From Leptofilum sp965223285 (GTDB lineage Bacteria > Chloroflexota > Anaerolineae > Promineifilales > Promineifilaceae), in assembly GCF_965223285.1 (NCBI RefSeq), contig NZ_OZ244997.1, positions 930,001 through 994,000 of the forward strand: 64,000 bases of DNA, given 5' to 3'. This document shows, piece by piece, positions 8,638 to 17,098 of the stretch. The translations under genes were made by a program, and so were the position numbers. Positions within the stretch are counted from its first letter, which is position 1, and every line of letters begins with the position of its first letter. Under the pieces are notes generated by a model. That model did no database searches and was not told the origin of the DNA. It saw nothing but the letters and a program-made list of their open reading frames with translations.

Positions 8638-9228
8638 TTACTTTATCGTTAATTTTGGTAAATAAATTTCAATATCAGGCCCAGAAAGAAGCAGTTCGAA
8701 GCGTCCTTTTTCAAGGTTGGCAAAAGTGAAATTGCCCGAATCATCAAGGGTAACGGCCGTTTCTGTTCCCTCACCGGCAAACAATCGCACAGTCACAGCC
8801 TCCGTCTCAATGCCCAGCACTAGCCCCAAAATTGCCTTGCGCCCAGGATGATCCGGATCATCCTGAACTTCTAACGAGAGCTGGGCATTGCCTGCTTCGT
8901 ACATAAGAGGGCCATCGTCGCCGCCGCGGACGGCGAAGGCAGGTGTTCCTACGCCCCCTCTGGATTGCCCCCCGGTTGGGATGCGCTTGGCAATCCAGAT
9001 TTTGATTCTTTCTGCGGTGGAGGGTTCGTGCGAAACGGCCGTTTCCGCCAGAAACACCTCTAACTGTGCCAGTTCTTCAGTACAAAGTGGACAAATAGCT
9101 AAATGTTCTTCAATTTGGGCAGTTGCCTCGTTTGGCAAAAGGCCCAAATGCAAATTGCCTAATGTCGCACTATCGGGACAGGTAATTCGGTAGAGAGCGG
9201 CCTTGAAACTGTCATCAATATGCGCCAT
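8638..9228 (-). CDS. Soluble zinc-finger (anti-sigma-like) protein
   Basis: 196 residues. A zf-HC2-type motif H42-x3-C46-x2-C49 (EEHLAICPLCTEEL) sits in a short helical N-terminus like that of ZAS-family anti-sigma factors. The rest (about 100-196) is predicted beta-rich, with VTVRLFAGEGTE and GNFTFANLEKGRFELLLSG resembling a carboxypeptidase-regulatory or Ig-like sandwich. Unlike classical anti-sigma factors there is no transmembrane helix, so it probably acts in the cytoplasm. It follows the sigma-factor gene and carries a good ribosome site (GAGGAGAATC). It is the likely controller of that sigma factor; direct proof is lacking. Confidence 0.75.
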   Translation of the reverse strand: MAHIDDSFKAALYRITCPDSATLGNLHLGLLPNEATAQIEEHLAICPLCTEELAQLEVFLAETAVSHEPSTAERIKIWIAKRIPTGGQSRGGVGTPAFAVRGGDDGPLMYEAGNAQLSLEVQDDPDHPGRKAILGLVLGIETEAVTVRLFAGEGTETAVTLDDSGNFTFANLEKGRFELLLSGPDIEIYLPKLTIK

Positions 9229-9463
9229 AGTTGATTCTCCTCATTGCGCCTAAAAAATTTGTGGAGAGAGAAAGCAGCCAACAATGCTTGAAAATAGCCA
9301 CTTGCTCAATGTCATCCACTAAACCTGCTAACTTGTTTATGGATGATGCGTACCACCGGAGCACAATGCTGTAGCAATGATCTTCGCTTTGTAAAGCGAA
9401 TTTCTCGGTGCCTGAGCCAGCAATATCTGCTGTCATTTCCATAAACGAAAGTTGCAGTGCTTT

Positions 9464-10192
9464 TCACGCATTCTCCAAAAATTCCCTAAATTCATCATTG
9501 CGCCGCACCCTGGCCAGGAAGTTGTCTTTGGTGCGCGAAACCTCTCGCACGTCGGCAAAATGCTCGCCGTGCATCTCATAGATTTGGCGTGGTTTTAAGT
9601 CGAGCACAAAGTATCCATGAACCACCAGATGCTCTTTTTCGCTGTTGCACAGATCGTTGAGTCGCTGCCACAAGATTGCCTGCATTTCCTGGCGCGCCAC
9701 TTCTCGCTCTGGTCGCGTGTTGGGGTCCATGATAGTGGCAAACGGATCAAACTCATCATCCCCGTTATCAGTCTGTGCGGCGCGGTCCCATAAATGTGCT
9801 TGTTCCTTCCAACGAGCAAAATCAACCATGACGGCGTGGGTACACATTTGCAGGTAGCGCAGCAATGATTTTAGATCAGGAAATTTGGCGAAGTTATCCG
9901 CCGGGATGCCTTGCCACATTTTCTCAAAAGCGCGGTTCATGAAGTAATTGGCTTCTTCACCCAGGCTAGCGTACAGTGCGTGCCGTGTAACCCAAGACAG
10001 CACCAATTTTTGATACCGGTGATACAAACAGTCCCAAGCAAGCTCATTGCCATGCACAAACGCCCGCCGAAACAGTTCATAACAGAAGCGGGGATCGTGT
10101 TCTTGTTGGGCGAAAAATCGTTCGCTTTCCCGATGACACCGGTCGCAAAGGGCGCGGAACGTGAGTAGACTTAACTCATTTTGTTGTGACAT
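9464..10192 (-). CDS. ECF-like sigma factor
   Basis: 242 residues with sigma-70 region 2 at about 50-125 (AWDCLYHRYQKLVLSWVTRH, FMNRAFEKMWQG, LLRYLQMCTHAVMVDFAR) and region 4 at about 170-235 (LNDLCNSEKEHLVVHGYF, LKPRQIYEMHGEHF and VSRTKDNFLARVRRN). The N-terminal 45 residues are an extension with CDRCHRESERFF, beyond a standard ECF factor. It heads a minus-strand operon whose products are a zinc-finger protein, a CHAT protease and a subtilase, and so should direct their transcription in response to a signal. No ribosome-binding site is visible ahead of the ATG. Confidence 0.85.
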   Translation of the reverse strand: MSQQNELSLLTFRALCDRCHRESERFFAQQEHDPRFCYELFRRAFVHGNELAWDCLYHRYQKLVLSWVTRHALYASLGEEANYFMNRAFEKMWQGIPADNFAKFPDLKSLLRYLQMCTHAVMVDFARWKEQAHLWDRAAQTDNGDDEFDPFATIMDPNTRPEREVARQEMQAILWQRLNDLCNSEKEHLVVHGYFVLDLKPRQIYEMHGEHFADVREVSRTKDNFLARVRRNDEFREFLENA

Positions 10193-10533
10193 AGGAACGA
10201 CGCAATGACATTTTCATGAGGCTGATCAAATTTTCTTTGGGGTGTGCTTCGTTTTCGGCGTGATCAGCAGGTTGCAGGTAATTTGAAGCAGGATTGTAGG
10301 TTATTGTGCCCCACATTGTAACTGATTTTTTTTATGTTTGTGCAATGAAATGCAACGAATTTACGACAAATAGGTTACAAATGACGCACTTTTGAGGCTG
10401 TTGGTGCCGATTTGGTCAGGATAATAACCAATCTTCGATGGCATGGAGGCATTTTAAAGAAATTGTAGCCAGATACGGCCGTTCCCGCTATCGTTAGCTT
10501 TAATTGATTAGATGCTACTCAAGGAGCCTTGTG
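10193..10533. other. Divergent intergenic region (sigma operon / esterase)
   Basis: 341 bp without a gene, between divergent starts. On the minus strand TACAAT with an upstream TTGCAC is a possible but poorly spaced promoter for the sigma operon. One ACGGCCGT palindrome lies at 10475. The AAGGAG at 10521-10526 sets the esterase start. I see no other structure. Confidence 0.5.
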
Positions 10534-11508
10534 ATGTCCTTTTTCGATTTACCCTTGAACGAACTGCAACGATATTTGCCCGCCCGCGAGGAACCAGAGG
10601 ATTTTGATCGGTTTTGGCGGCAGACGTTGGCAGAAACGGCCGAATTTCCCCTCAACGCCAAATTTGACCTGCTGGATGAAGGGTTGACCACCATTGATGC
10701 CTACGACGTGACCTTTGCCGGTTTTGGCGGCCAGCCAGTTAAAGCATGGTTTTTGCTGCCCCGCCAGCGTAAGGAACCGTTGCCCTGCGTGGTGCAATAC
10801 ATCGGCTACAGCGGCGGGCGCGGCTTTGTGCTGGATAAACTGGCCTGGCCTAACCTGGGGTTTGCCACCTTTGTGATGGATACGCGGGGGCAAGGCTGGT
10901 CACACACCCAGCCTGGAGCGACGGTAGACATCGCACCGCAAGGCACTGGCTCCCACGTGCCTGGCTTCATGACGCAAGGGATCCTGGGCCCGCACACTTA
11001 CTACTATCGCCGCGTATTTACAGATGCGGTACGGGCGGTGAACCTGGTGCGGCAGCAGCCTGCCATCCTGCCAGAGAAGATTGCCGTGACTGGCGCCAGC
11101 CAGGGTGGAGGGATTACCTTGGCGGTGGCGGGTTTGGATACGGCCGTCGCCATTGCCATGCCCGATGTCCCCTTCCTTTGCCACTATCGCCACGCCACAG
11201 AGATTGTCGATACCTCCCCTTACAGTGAGATTAGCCGCTACTGCGCCGCCCACCGTGACCAGACTGAAACCGTCTTCCGCACCCTTTCTTACTTCGACGG
11301 CGTGAATTTTGCTGCCCGCGCCAAAGCTCGCGCGCTCTTTTCCGTTGGCCTCATGGATGATATTTGCCCACCCAGCACCGTCTATGCGGCTTACAACCAT
11401 TACGCAGGCGAAAAAGAGATGGCCGTCTACGCTTACAACAATCACGAAGGGGGTGGCCCTTTCCAACTGCGCAAACAAGCCCAATTTCTCCGCGAACTAT
11501 GGCTTTGA
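10534..11508 (+). CDS. CE7 acetyl xylan esterase / cephalosporin-C deacetylase
   Basis: 324 residues from the ATG at 10534, chosen because AAGGAG lies 7 bp upstream and the protein starts in the family's usual way (MSFFDLPLNEL). It is an alpha/beta-hydrolase of carbohydrate esterase family 7, which removes acetyl groups from xylo-oligosaccharides and small acetylated molecules. Visible signatures are DTRGQG, the nucleophile elbow GASQGGG, the Asp in GLMDDICPP and the His in NNHEGGG. There is no signal peptide, so it acts in the cytoplasm on imported acetylated sugars. It stands alone, convergent with chorismate synthase. Confidence 0.92.
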   Translation: MSFFDLPLNELQRYLPAREEPEDFDRFWRQTLAETAEFPLNAKFDLLDEGLTTIDAYDVTFAGFGGQPVKAWFLLPRQRKEPLPCVVQYIGYSGGRGFVLDKLAWPNLGFATFVMDTRGQGWSHTQPGATVDIAPQGTGSHVPGFMTQGILGPHTYYYRRVFTDAVRAVNLVRQQPAILPEKIAVTGASQGGGITLAVAGLDTAVAIAMPDVPFLCHYRHATEIVDTSPYSEISRYCAAHRDQTETVFRTLSYFDGVNFAARAKARALFSVGLMDDICPPSTVYAAYNHYAGEKEMAVYAYNNHEGGGPFQLRKQAQFLRELWL

Positions 11509-11543
11509 AGACGTATAGAATCTACGCAATCTGTAGCTGAAAA

Positions 11544-12788
11544 TCAAAACAGCTTAAATTGATCTGGATCAACGGCGCGAGCTTGGTGCATGAGCACTGC
11601 ATTCATTAGCTCGATGGCCAGCCGCGATTCCAGCGTAACGCCTGCACGAACCCCAACACAGGGATCGTGCCGCCCCTTTTCCAGCAGAAAATCAATCTCT
11701 TCCAGATTTTTTTGCACCGACTGTTGGGATTTATTAATGGTTGAAGTGGGTTTGAAGCCAACGCGGCAAACCAACGGCATCCCGGTTGTTACACCGCCCA
11801 GCACCCCCCCATGTGAGTTGCTTTGGTAGCCACTGCGCCGAATCGGATCGTTATTTTCGCTGCCCCGCTGGGAAATGACCTGGAAACCATCCCCAATTTC
11901 GCAAGATTGCGCGGCATGCAGCCCGCCCAGGCTGCCCATTAGCCGCAGCTTTAGGCTGTTGTACAGCGGGTCTCCTGCCAATGCGGGGGCGTTGACCGCT
12001 ACTACTTCCACTGCCGCGCCAATTGAATCGCCGTCGATACGAGTTTGCTTGATGAGGTCGCCAGCGGCGGTAGCAAATTGGGCATCCAGACTGTGGATTT
12101 CGGCCGTTTCTAGCTGCTGCTGTATGGTTTCTATATGAGCTAGGGTAATCGTGCTGCCATCGCGCAGCAGTTCAGCGAAATGATCGTTAAGGCTGCGCTG
12201 GGCTTTGAGTGACCCCACCTGGCTAATGGAGGAGAGGATGACGGTGCCAAATGTTTCTTGCAAAAAGATGCGGGCAATTGAGCCGCCAATCACGTCTGAG
12301 ATGGTGCTGCGGTAGCTGGAACGGCCGCCGCCACGAATATCCACATGCCCCCGTGCTTTATGGTACTTCACCAAGTCGGTGTGGCCGGGGCGAACCGCGC
12401 CGGTTGGCCCGGCAAACTGGTCGTAATGGCGGGATTTAGTGCTGGCAGAAAGCACCAATGCGCTAATTGGTTCACCCGTGGTGAAGCCAGTTTCATAGGC
12501 GGTGGTGGTGTAGGTGAGGCCATCCACAGTGGCCTGAATGGCGGGACCAGCCGTCAGTGCGTCATGATCTTCCTGGTAGAGGCCGGAGAGCAATAGCAGC
12601 TTGTCTTTTTCATTGCGGGGGGTGCCGTGCCGATTGCTGCCGGGTCGTCGTCGGTCTAAAAATGCCTGAATTTGGCTGCGGCTGAGTTGTAGGCCGGGAG
12701 GACAGCCAAAAACAATAGTGCTGATGCCGGGGCCGTGCGATTCACCGGCTCCAGCGACGCTAAAGAGGGGGCCGCCTAAAATTTCCAT
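11544..12788 (-). CDS. aroC: Chorismate synthase
   Basis: 414 residues. Converts 5-enolpyruvylshikimate 3-phosphate to chorismate with reduced FMN, the last step of the shikimate pathway. The family signatures are all present: GESHGPGI near the N-terminus, RPGHTDLVKYHK and RGGGRSSYRST in the centre, GSENNDPIRR, and RHDPCVGVRA near the C-terminus. The start follows AAAGGAATCGT. No other aromatic-amino-acid gene is nearby, so it appears to be a solitary copy. Length is normal to slightly long for the family. Confidence 0.97.
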   Translation of the reverse strand: MEILGGPLFSVAGAGESHGPGISTIVFGCPPGLQLSRSQIQAFLDRRRPGSNRHGTPRNEKDKLLLLSGLYQEDHDALTAGPAIQATVDGLTYTTTAYETGFTTGEPISALVLSASTKSRHYDQFAGPTGAVRPGHTDLVKYHKARGHVDIRGGGRSSYRSTISDVIGGSIARIFLQETFGTVILSSISQVGSLKAQRSLNDHFAELLRDGSTITLAHIETIQQQLETAEIHSLDAQFATAAGDLIKQTRIDGDSIGAAVEVVAVNAPALAGDPLYNSLKLRLMGSLGGLHAAQSCEIGDGFQVISQRGSENNDPIRRSGYQSNSHGGVLGGVTTGMPLVCRVGFKPTSTINKSQQSVQKNLEEIDFLLEKGRHDPCVGVRAGVTLESRLAIELMNAVLMHQARAVDPDQFKLF

Positions 12789-13003
12789 ACGATTCCTTTT
12801 TGAATTTGATTTGCTTCCGCTGCACTCTTGTGCGGCTTTATTTTAACGTGGTACGGCCGTTTCCCTTAATATAGGCCGTAAGTACTACTCGGTAAGGTTA
12901 TTTTAACTCTGTCCAGAGTAGTTCCCAACTGGCACAATCCAACACAACAACTAATCCCCGAGCGGTTTCTGGGGTCTTCCCGGCAAATGTGGAGAGACAG
13001 AAG

Positions 13004-13399
13004 ATGAATTTCTCAATCCTGGTTGTGGATGATGAATTTGAGATTCGCCAGCTTTTGACAACAATGCTGACGATGATGGGCTATGAATCGTTCATGGCGC
13101 AAGATGGGTTGGATGCCCTGGAAAAAATCCCTGAATACCAACCCGACATTTTAATTTTGGACGTGATGATGCCTAAGATGGATGGGCTGACGCTGTGCCG
13201 CAAGCTGCGGGAAACAGCCGAAACGGCCGAACTGCCCATCATCATGCTCAGCGGCAAGGCGCACCAGGAGGCGATTCAGGAGGGGCTAAAAGCGGGGGCG
13301 AATCGGTATTTGGTGAAGCCGATGGGGTTAGAAGAGCTGACGCGCAATATTCGTGAAGTGTTGGGGGAAGCGGCCGTTTCCAAAAAAATCGAAGCGTAA
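13004..13399 (+). CDS. Single-domain response regulator
   Basis: 131 residues from the ATG at 13004 (GGAGAGA 6 bp upstream; the GTG at 12989 lies within the leader). A stand-alone CheY-like receiver with the acidic pair D9-D10, phospho-acceptor D53 in LILDVMMPKMDG and K105 in LVKPMG. There is no output domain, so it must signal through a protein partner. No histidine kinase lies nearby. Its stop is 1 bp from the end of the convergent oxidoreductase gene, leaving no room for separate terminators. Confidence 0.9.
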   Translation: MNFSILVVDDEFEIRQLLTTMLTMMGYESFMAQDGLDALEKIPEYQPDILILDVMMPKMDGLTLCRKLRETAETAELPIIMLSGKAHQEAIQEGLKAGANRYLVKPMGLEELTRNIREVLGEAAVSKKIEA

Positions 13400-13400
13400 A

Positions 13401-14264
13401 TTAGAGGCCAACTGTTTTAGCAAACGCCTCAATGGCTTGAAGATGCTTTTGTGGCGTGTCGAAGCCGACCCCCATGCTGTTGAATGAAATATGTGTGGCG
13501 CCAGCGGCTTGCCAGCCTTGCAGGTTGCTTTGCCACGCCTCGGGGCCGTCGCCGTAATGCAGCCGGGGTTCCAGGCCAATCTCCTGATGGGAACGGCCGT
13601 ATTCTGCCAAATACGCCGCAATTTTATCCAGCGACGGCCGGGCTGCCTCAGCCGTGCGGTAACCCGGTAGCCAGCCATCTCCCTTGCGCGCCAGACGGCG
13701 CAACACCGCATCGGAATGGCCACCCAGCCAGATGGGGATGGGACGCTGCATCGGCAGCGGATTTAGGCCAACATCGGGCAGCGTGTGCCAATTCCCTTTA
13801 AAAGTCACGAGTTCCTGCGTAAACAGCAGCTTAAGTACGTCGATTTGCTCTTCTATTCGTTTTCCTCGATTGTGAAAATCAAATCCCAGTGCTTCCATCT
13901 CCACTTTGTTCCAGCCCACGCCGATGCCCAGACGGAAACGGCCGTTGCTTACCACATCCAAACTGGCGGCTTGCTTGGCCACCAACGCCGTCTCCCGCTG
14001 AGGTAAAATAATGATGCCCGTGATGAATGCCAGTTTGGTGGTGAGTGCCGCCATGTAGCTGAACAGCACAAATGGTTCGTGGAAGGCAGATTGGTGGGTA
14101 TACGGGCCGCGCCAGCCGCCGGGGCGGTCTGGATTGGCACCAACCACGTGGTCATAGGCCATGATGTGGCTAAAGCCGAGGGATTCGGCCGTTCGGGCGT
14201 AGTCTCGCAGGGCAATTGGATCATTGCCAAATTCGGTTTGGGGAAAAACAAGACCAATTTTCAT
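13401..14264 (-). CDS. LLM-class F420-dependent oxidoreductase
   Basis: About 287 residues from the ATG at 14264, preceded by AAGGAAC; the longer reading from 14303 adds no family sequence. A luciferase-like TIM-barrel flavin/F420 enzyme: MKIGLVFPQTEFG at the N-terminus, AYDHVVG, the ITGIIILPQRE strand, GRFRLGIGVGWNKVEM and PIWLGGHSD. Members oxidise or reduce diverse small substrates and the specific one cannot be predicted. It resembles the subfamily annotated as TIGR03619-type F420 proteins, from memory. Confidence 0.85.
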   Translation of the reverse strand: MKIGLVFPQTEFGNDPIALRDYARTAESLGFSHIMAYDHVVGANPDRPGGWRGPYTHQSAFHEPFVLFSYMAALTTKLAFITGIIILPQRETALVAKQAASLDVVSNGRFRLGIGVGWNKVEMEALGFDFHNRGKRIEEQIDVLKLLFTQELVTFKGNWHTLPDVGLNPLPMQRPIPIWLGGHSDAVLRRLARKGDGWLPGYRTAEAARPSLDKIAAYLAEYGRSHQEIGLEPRLHYGDGPEAWQSNLQGWQAAGATHISFNSMGVGFDTPQKHLQAIEAFAKTVGL

Positions 14265-14412
14265 CTTTTGTTCCTTCGTAGAAAAATTTGCCACAGAGGT
14301 CACAGAGAAAAGCTGGCTAATACTTCGGCTACGCTTGGGACAGGTTCTGTGAAATCTGTTGAGATACAGTCATAGTTTTAATCATTTACGGACGTGAAGG
14401 CAAGGGGATGTC

Positions 14413-14441
14413 TTGACAAAATGGATGACTGTAGTTAGAGT
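14413..14441 (+). promoter_or_regulatory. Promoter of the membrane/wHTH/RDD operon
   Basis: A perfect TTGACA (14413-14418), a 17-bp spacer and TAGAGT (14436-14441). This is the best sigma-70 promoter in the window; it drives the three-gene operon beginning at 14485. Confidence 0.8.
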
Positions 14442-14463
14442 ACTTTGCAATGCAGAGCACTCT
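14437..14463 (+). promoter_or_regulatory. 27-bp dyad operator overlapping the -10 box
   Basis: AGAGTACTTTGCA and its near-mirror GCAGAGCACTCT form a dyad in which 22 of 27 positions are symmetric. It overlaps the -10 hexamer and the expected transcription start, so binding would repress. The likely ligand is the winged-helix protein encoded second in the same operon (15041-15334). Confidence 0.7.
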
Positions 14464-14484
14464 ATAACTTTGAAAGGTGAAGAC

Positions 14485-15048
14485 ATGGATTCGAGAGAAG
14501 CGGAAGCGCAGCTAAAACTGATTGAACAAGCGCAAGCGGCGCAGGAGGCGTTAGGTCGCAGTGAAGTAGGCTGGTTTTTCCTCATTTGGGGGATGGTTTG
14601 GTTAATTGGCTTTTTGACGAGCCAATTTGCGCCGGCTGGCTGGCTGCTTTGGGTGTGGTTGCTGCTCTGTGCTGCAGGAGCTGGCCTGTCGGCGGTGATC
14701 GGTTTGCGGCTGGGGCGGCAGGTGCAATATACCCAAACGGGACCGAAGCTGGGGCTTTTTTACCCAGTTTTTCTTGGCTTTTGTTTGCTTTGGTTGTTGT
14801 TGGTACGCCCAGAGAGTTGGCAGGAAACGGCCGTACTTGCCATTTCATTTTTGGGATTTGCTGTCGTGGTAAATGGCATTCTGTTAAACGTGCGTTTGTT
14901 CATGTGGATTGGCTTGATTGGCACAGGGTTGGCTGTGGCAGTTTACCTTTGGCTACCCGCCCAGTTTGGCCTGATTGTGGGCTTGGGGGCTGGCGGCGGC
15001 ATGATTGCTGCTGGCTTGCGTCTGCTCATGAGGGGACGGCGTGGCTAA
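14485..15048 (+). CDS. Multi-pass membrane protein of a wHTH operon
   Basis: 187 residues from the ATG at 14485, after GAAAGGTGAAGAC. The first 35 residues are polar and helical (SREAEAQLKLIEQAQAAQEALG); then come about six hydrophobic helices (WFFLIWGMVWLIGFL, LLWVWLLLCAAGAGL, and so on), ending in RLLMRGRRG. No catalytic motif is visible. It shares an operon with a winged-helix regulator, overlapping it by 8 bp, and an RDD protein. Such pairs are common in bacteria and are thought to sense membrane or drug stress. Exact function unknown. Confidence 0.8.
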   Translation: MDSREAEAQLKLIEQAQAAQEALGRSEVGWFFLIWGMVWLIGFLTSQFAPAGWLLWVWLLLCAAGAGLSAVIGLRLGRQVQYTQTGPKLGLFYPVFLGFCLLWLLLVRPESWQETAVLAISFLGFAVVVNGILLNVRLFMWIGLIGTGLAVAVYLWLPAQFGLIVGLGAGGGMIAAGLRLLMRGRRG

Positions 15049-15334
15049 GCTAGACCGGATTATTCACCAGCCGGTGAGGCTACAAATTATGGCTACCCTG
15101 GTTGCTTTGGACGATGAGGCGCAGCTAGGCTTCACCAGCTTGCGCGATCTGCTGGATTTGTCTGATGGCAATTTGGGTGCCCATCTACGTAAGCTGGAAG
15201 ATGCGGCCTACATTCAAGTGCAAAAAACGTTTGTCGCCCGCAAGCCGCAAACCTTTGTGCAGGCAACATTGTTGGGACGGCAGCGTTTTCAGGAACATGC
15301 CGCTGCCCTGAAATCAATTTTGGAACAGGAGTAA
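15041..15334 (+). CDS. Winged-helix transcriptional regulator (HTH_34 type)
   Basis: 97 residues starting at GTG 15041 behind AGGGGA. A compact winged helix, MAKLDRIIHQPVRLQIMATL then FTSLRDLLDLSDGNLGAHLRK and the wing KTFVARKPQTFVQ, typical of the PF13601 MarR/ArsR-like family. It overlaps the upstream membrane-protein gene and probably binds the 27-bp dyad at 14437-14463, giving autorepression. No metal-binding cysteines are present. Confidence 0.88.
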   Translation: MAKLDRIIHQPVRLQIMATLVALDDEAQLGFTSLRDLLDLSDGNLGAHLRKLEDAAYIQVQKTFVARKPQTFVQATLLGRQRFQEHAAALKSILEQE

Positions 15335-15338
15335 GCAA

Positions 15339-15893
15339 ATGAAACTTTCTTTATCAAATTCGGTCCAACAAAAATCCCAGGTGATTTATCGGCGAGTTGC
15401 GGCATATTTTATTGATATGACGCTTTTGTTGGTCATGGTGCAAGGGTTTCAGTGGGGCTTGCTGGCCGTAACGGGTGGCTTTCCATTTGAAACCTTGTCT
15501 ATGCTAAACAATGGCTGGCTCATCTATGGCTGGGTGCTGCTTACAGTTTCGGTACCCATTTGGCTCTATTTTGTGCTAAGCGAGCGTTCTGGCTGGCAGG
15601 CAACGCTAGGCAAGCGGTTAATGGGCTTACACGTGATGTCGACCACAGGGGAGAAAGCAAGCTGGCGTCAACTGCTGGGGCGTACCGTGCTGAAGCTGTT
15701 GCCGTGGGAGGTTTTCCATCTGGCGTTTATGCTGCCAATTCCTCTGGTGAATGATCCAAACTCAGCCTTCCGGCCAGGATTTGTGGTGGGGTATGTGGTG
15801 CTGCTACTGTATCTGCTGGTGTTAGTACAAACGCCTCGGCAACAAAGTATTCATGATTTGATTATGGGGACTGTGGTGGAGAAACGGCCGTAA
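15339..15893 (+). CDS. RDD-family membrane protein
   Basis: 184 residues. The name-giving Arg and Asp residues are in YRRVAAYFIDMTLLLV (first helix) and TLGKRLMGLHV (between helices 2 and 3); about four hydrophobic segments follow. RDD proteins have been linked to ion/proton transport, but most members are uncharacterised. Third gene of the wHTH operon, 4 bp after the regulator. The last codons, EKRP, are made by an ACGGCCGT palindrome that runs into the stop. Confidence 0.85.
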   Translation: MKLSLSNSVQQKSQVIYRRVAAYFIDMTLLLVMVQGFQWGLLAVTGGFPFETLSMLNNGWLIYGWVLLTVSVPIWLYFVLSERSGWQATLGKRLMGLHVMSTTGEKASWRQLLGRTVLKLLPWEVFHLAFMLPIPLVNDPNSAFRPGFVVGYVVLLLYLLVLVQTPRQQSIHDLIMGTVVEKRP

Positions 15894-16180
15894 CCATCTT
15901 CTGCTAAAACACGTTGGCTCAATTATCCTCAGCAGGTACAATGCCTACGAAAATTTAAGTTACCCAACCAATAATGGCGGCTAGGGTTCCGCAGCAATAA
16001 GCTGGCTGGTCCAAGCGCCGCATAAACCGTAATTCAGCCATTGAGGTTTTTGAGAATTATTTTCTCTTTGGCTACTCAAAAAAATACGGCAGCATCTGGA
16101 CGGATAAAAGCCTTGGGGATTGCGGTTGGCAGATGTGCAATTACTGCACAGGCTGTTAACGCTTTCTCTGGAGGTAATCT

Positions 16181-17098
16181 ATGTCTTATTTTGCTGGTTG
16201 GTCTCGTTCTTCATATTTTACGGCCGTTTTCCAGGCTCTCTTCGTCACATTTCTGTGGTCAACTTCCTGGGTTCTCATCAAAATCGGTTTAGAGGATATG
16301 CCTGCACTCACGTTTGCTGGGCTGCGTTATGGCTTGGCGTTTGTGTGCCTGCTGCCGTTCTTCTGGCGTAGCAAGGGTAGAACCGAGCTGCGCCAACTGA
16401 ATCAATCTGGCTGGCTGCGCTTGATGGCTTTGGGGTTGATTTATTACGCGCTGACGCAGGGGGCGCAATTTGTGGGGCTAGCTTACCTGCCTGCGGTGAC
16501 CGTGAATGTGATGCTAGGCTTCACTGCGGTGCTGGTGGCACTGCTGGGGATGGGAGTTTTGGGAGAACGGCCGTCTGTTTGGCAATGGATTGGCATTATT
16601 GTGGCCTTGGCCGGTGGCTTGCTTTACTTTTACCCGGTGCAGATTCCGCAGGCGCAGATAGTAGGGTTTGTGGCCGCAGCGGTTGGCGTGTTGGCCAATG
16701 CGGGTGCGGCCGTTTTAGGGCGATCTGTTAATCGTGAGGCGCAATTACGGCCGTTAACCGTCACCACCGTCAGCATGGGCATTGGTTCAGCGCTTTTGTT
16801 GATTGTGGGATTGGGTACGCAGGGATTGCCAGCGTTGAATTGGCAAAGCTGGGCCATCATTGGCTGGCTGGCGGTGGTAAACACGGCTTTTGCCTTTACG
16901 TTATGGAACGTCTCGCTACGCACCCTTTCGGCCATGGACTCCAGCATCATCAACAACACCATGGCGGTGCAAATTCCGGTTTTGGCGGTGATATTTTTGG
17001 GTGAGCGGCTAAACGGCCGTGAGGTAACGGGTTTGGTCGTGGCCATTGTTGGCACATTGTTGGTGCAGTTGGGGCGAAAACGTAAAAGCATGTCGTAG
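16181..17098 (+). CDS. EamA/DMT-family transporter
   Basis: 305 residues with about ten hydrophobic helices in two homologous halves, as in EamA (drug/metabolite) exporters. Recognisable are WSTSWVLIKIGLEDMPALTFAGLRY in pieces, GLAYLPAVTVNVMLGFTAVLVALLG, and in the second half VNTAFAFTLWNVSLRTLSAMD and VAVIFLGERL. The start follows GGAGG. The substrate cannot be predicted. Its 3' end overlaps a 28-bp palindrome shared with the convergent peptidase gene. Confidence 0.9.
   Translation: MSYFAGWSRSSYFTAVFQALFVTFLWSTSWVLIKIGLEDMPALTFAGLRYGLAFVCLLPFFWRSKGRTELRQLNQSGWLRLMALGLIYYALTQGAQFVGLAYLPAVTVNVMLGFTAVLVALLGMGVLGERPSVWQWIGIIVALAGGLLYFYPVQIPQAQIVGFVAAAVGVLANAGAAVLGRSVNREAQLRPLTVTTVSMGIGSALLLIVGLGTQGLPALNWQSWAIIGWLAVVNTAFAFTLWNVSLRTLSAMDSSIINNTMAVQIPVLAVIFLGERLNGREVTGLVVAIVGTLLVQLGRKRKSMS

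Noticed and set aside
9215..9442. 75-residue minus-strand reading between the sigma and zinc-finger genes
   Set aside because: No ribosome site, overlaps the zinc-finger start by 14 bp and resembles no family I recognise; possible but unsupported.
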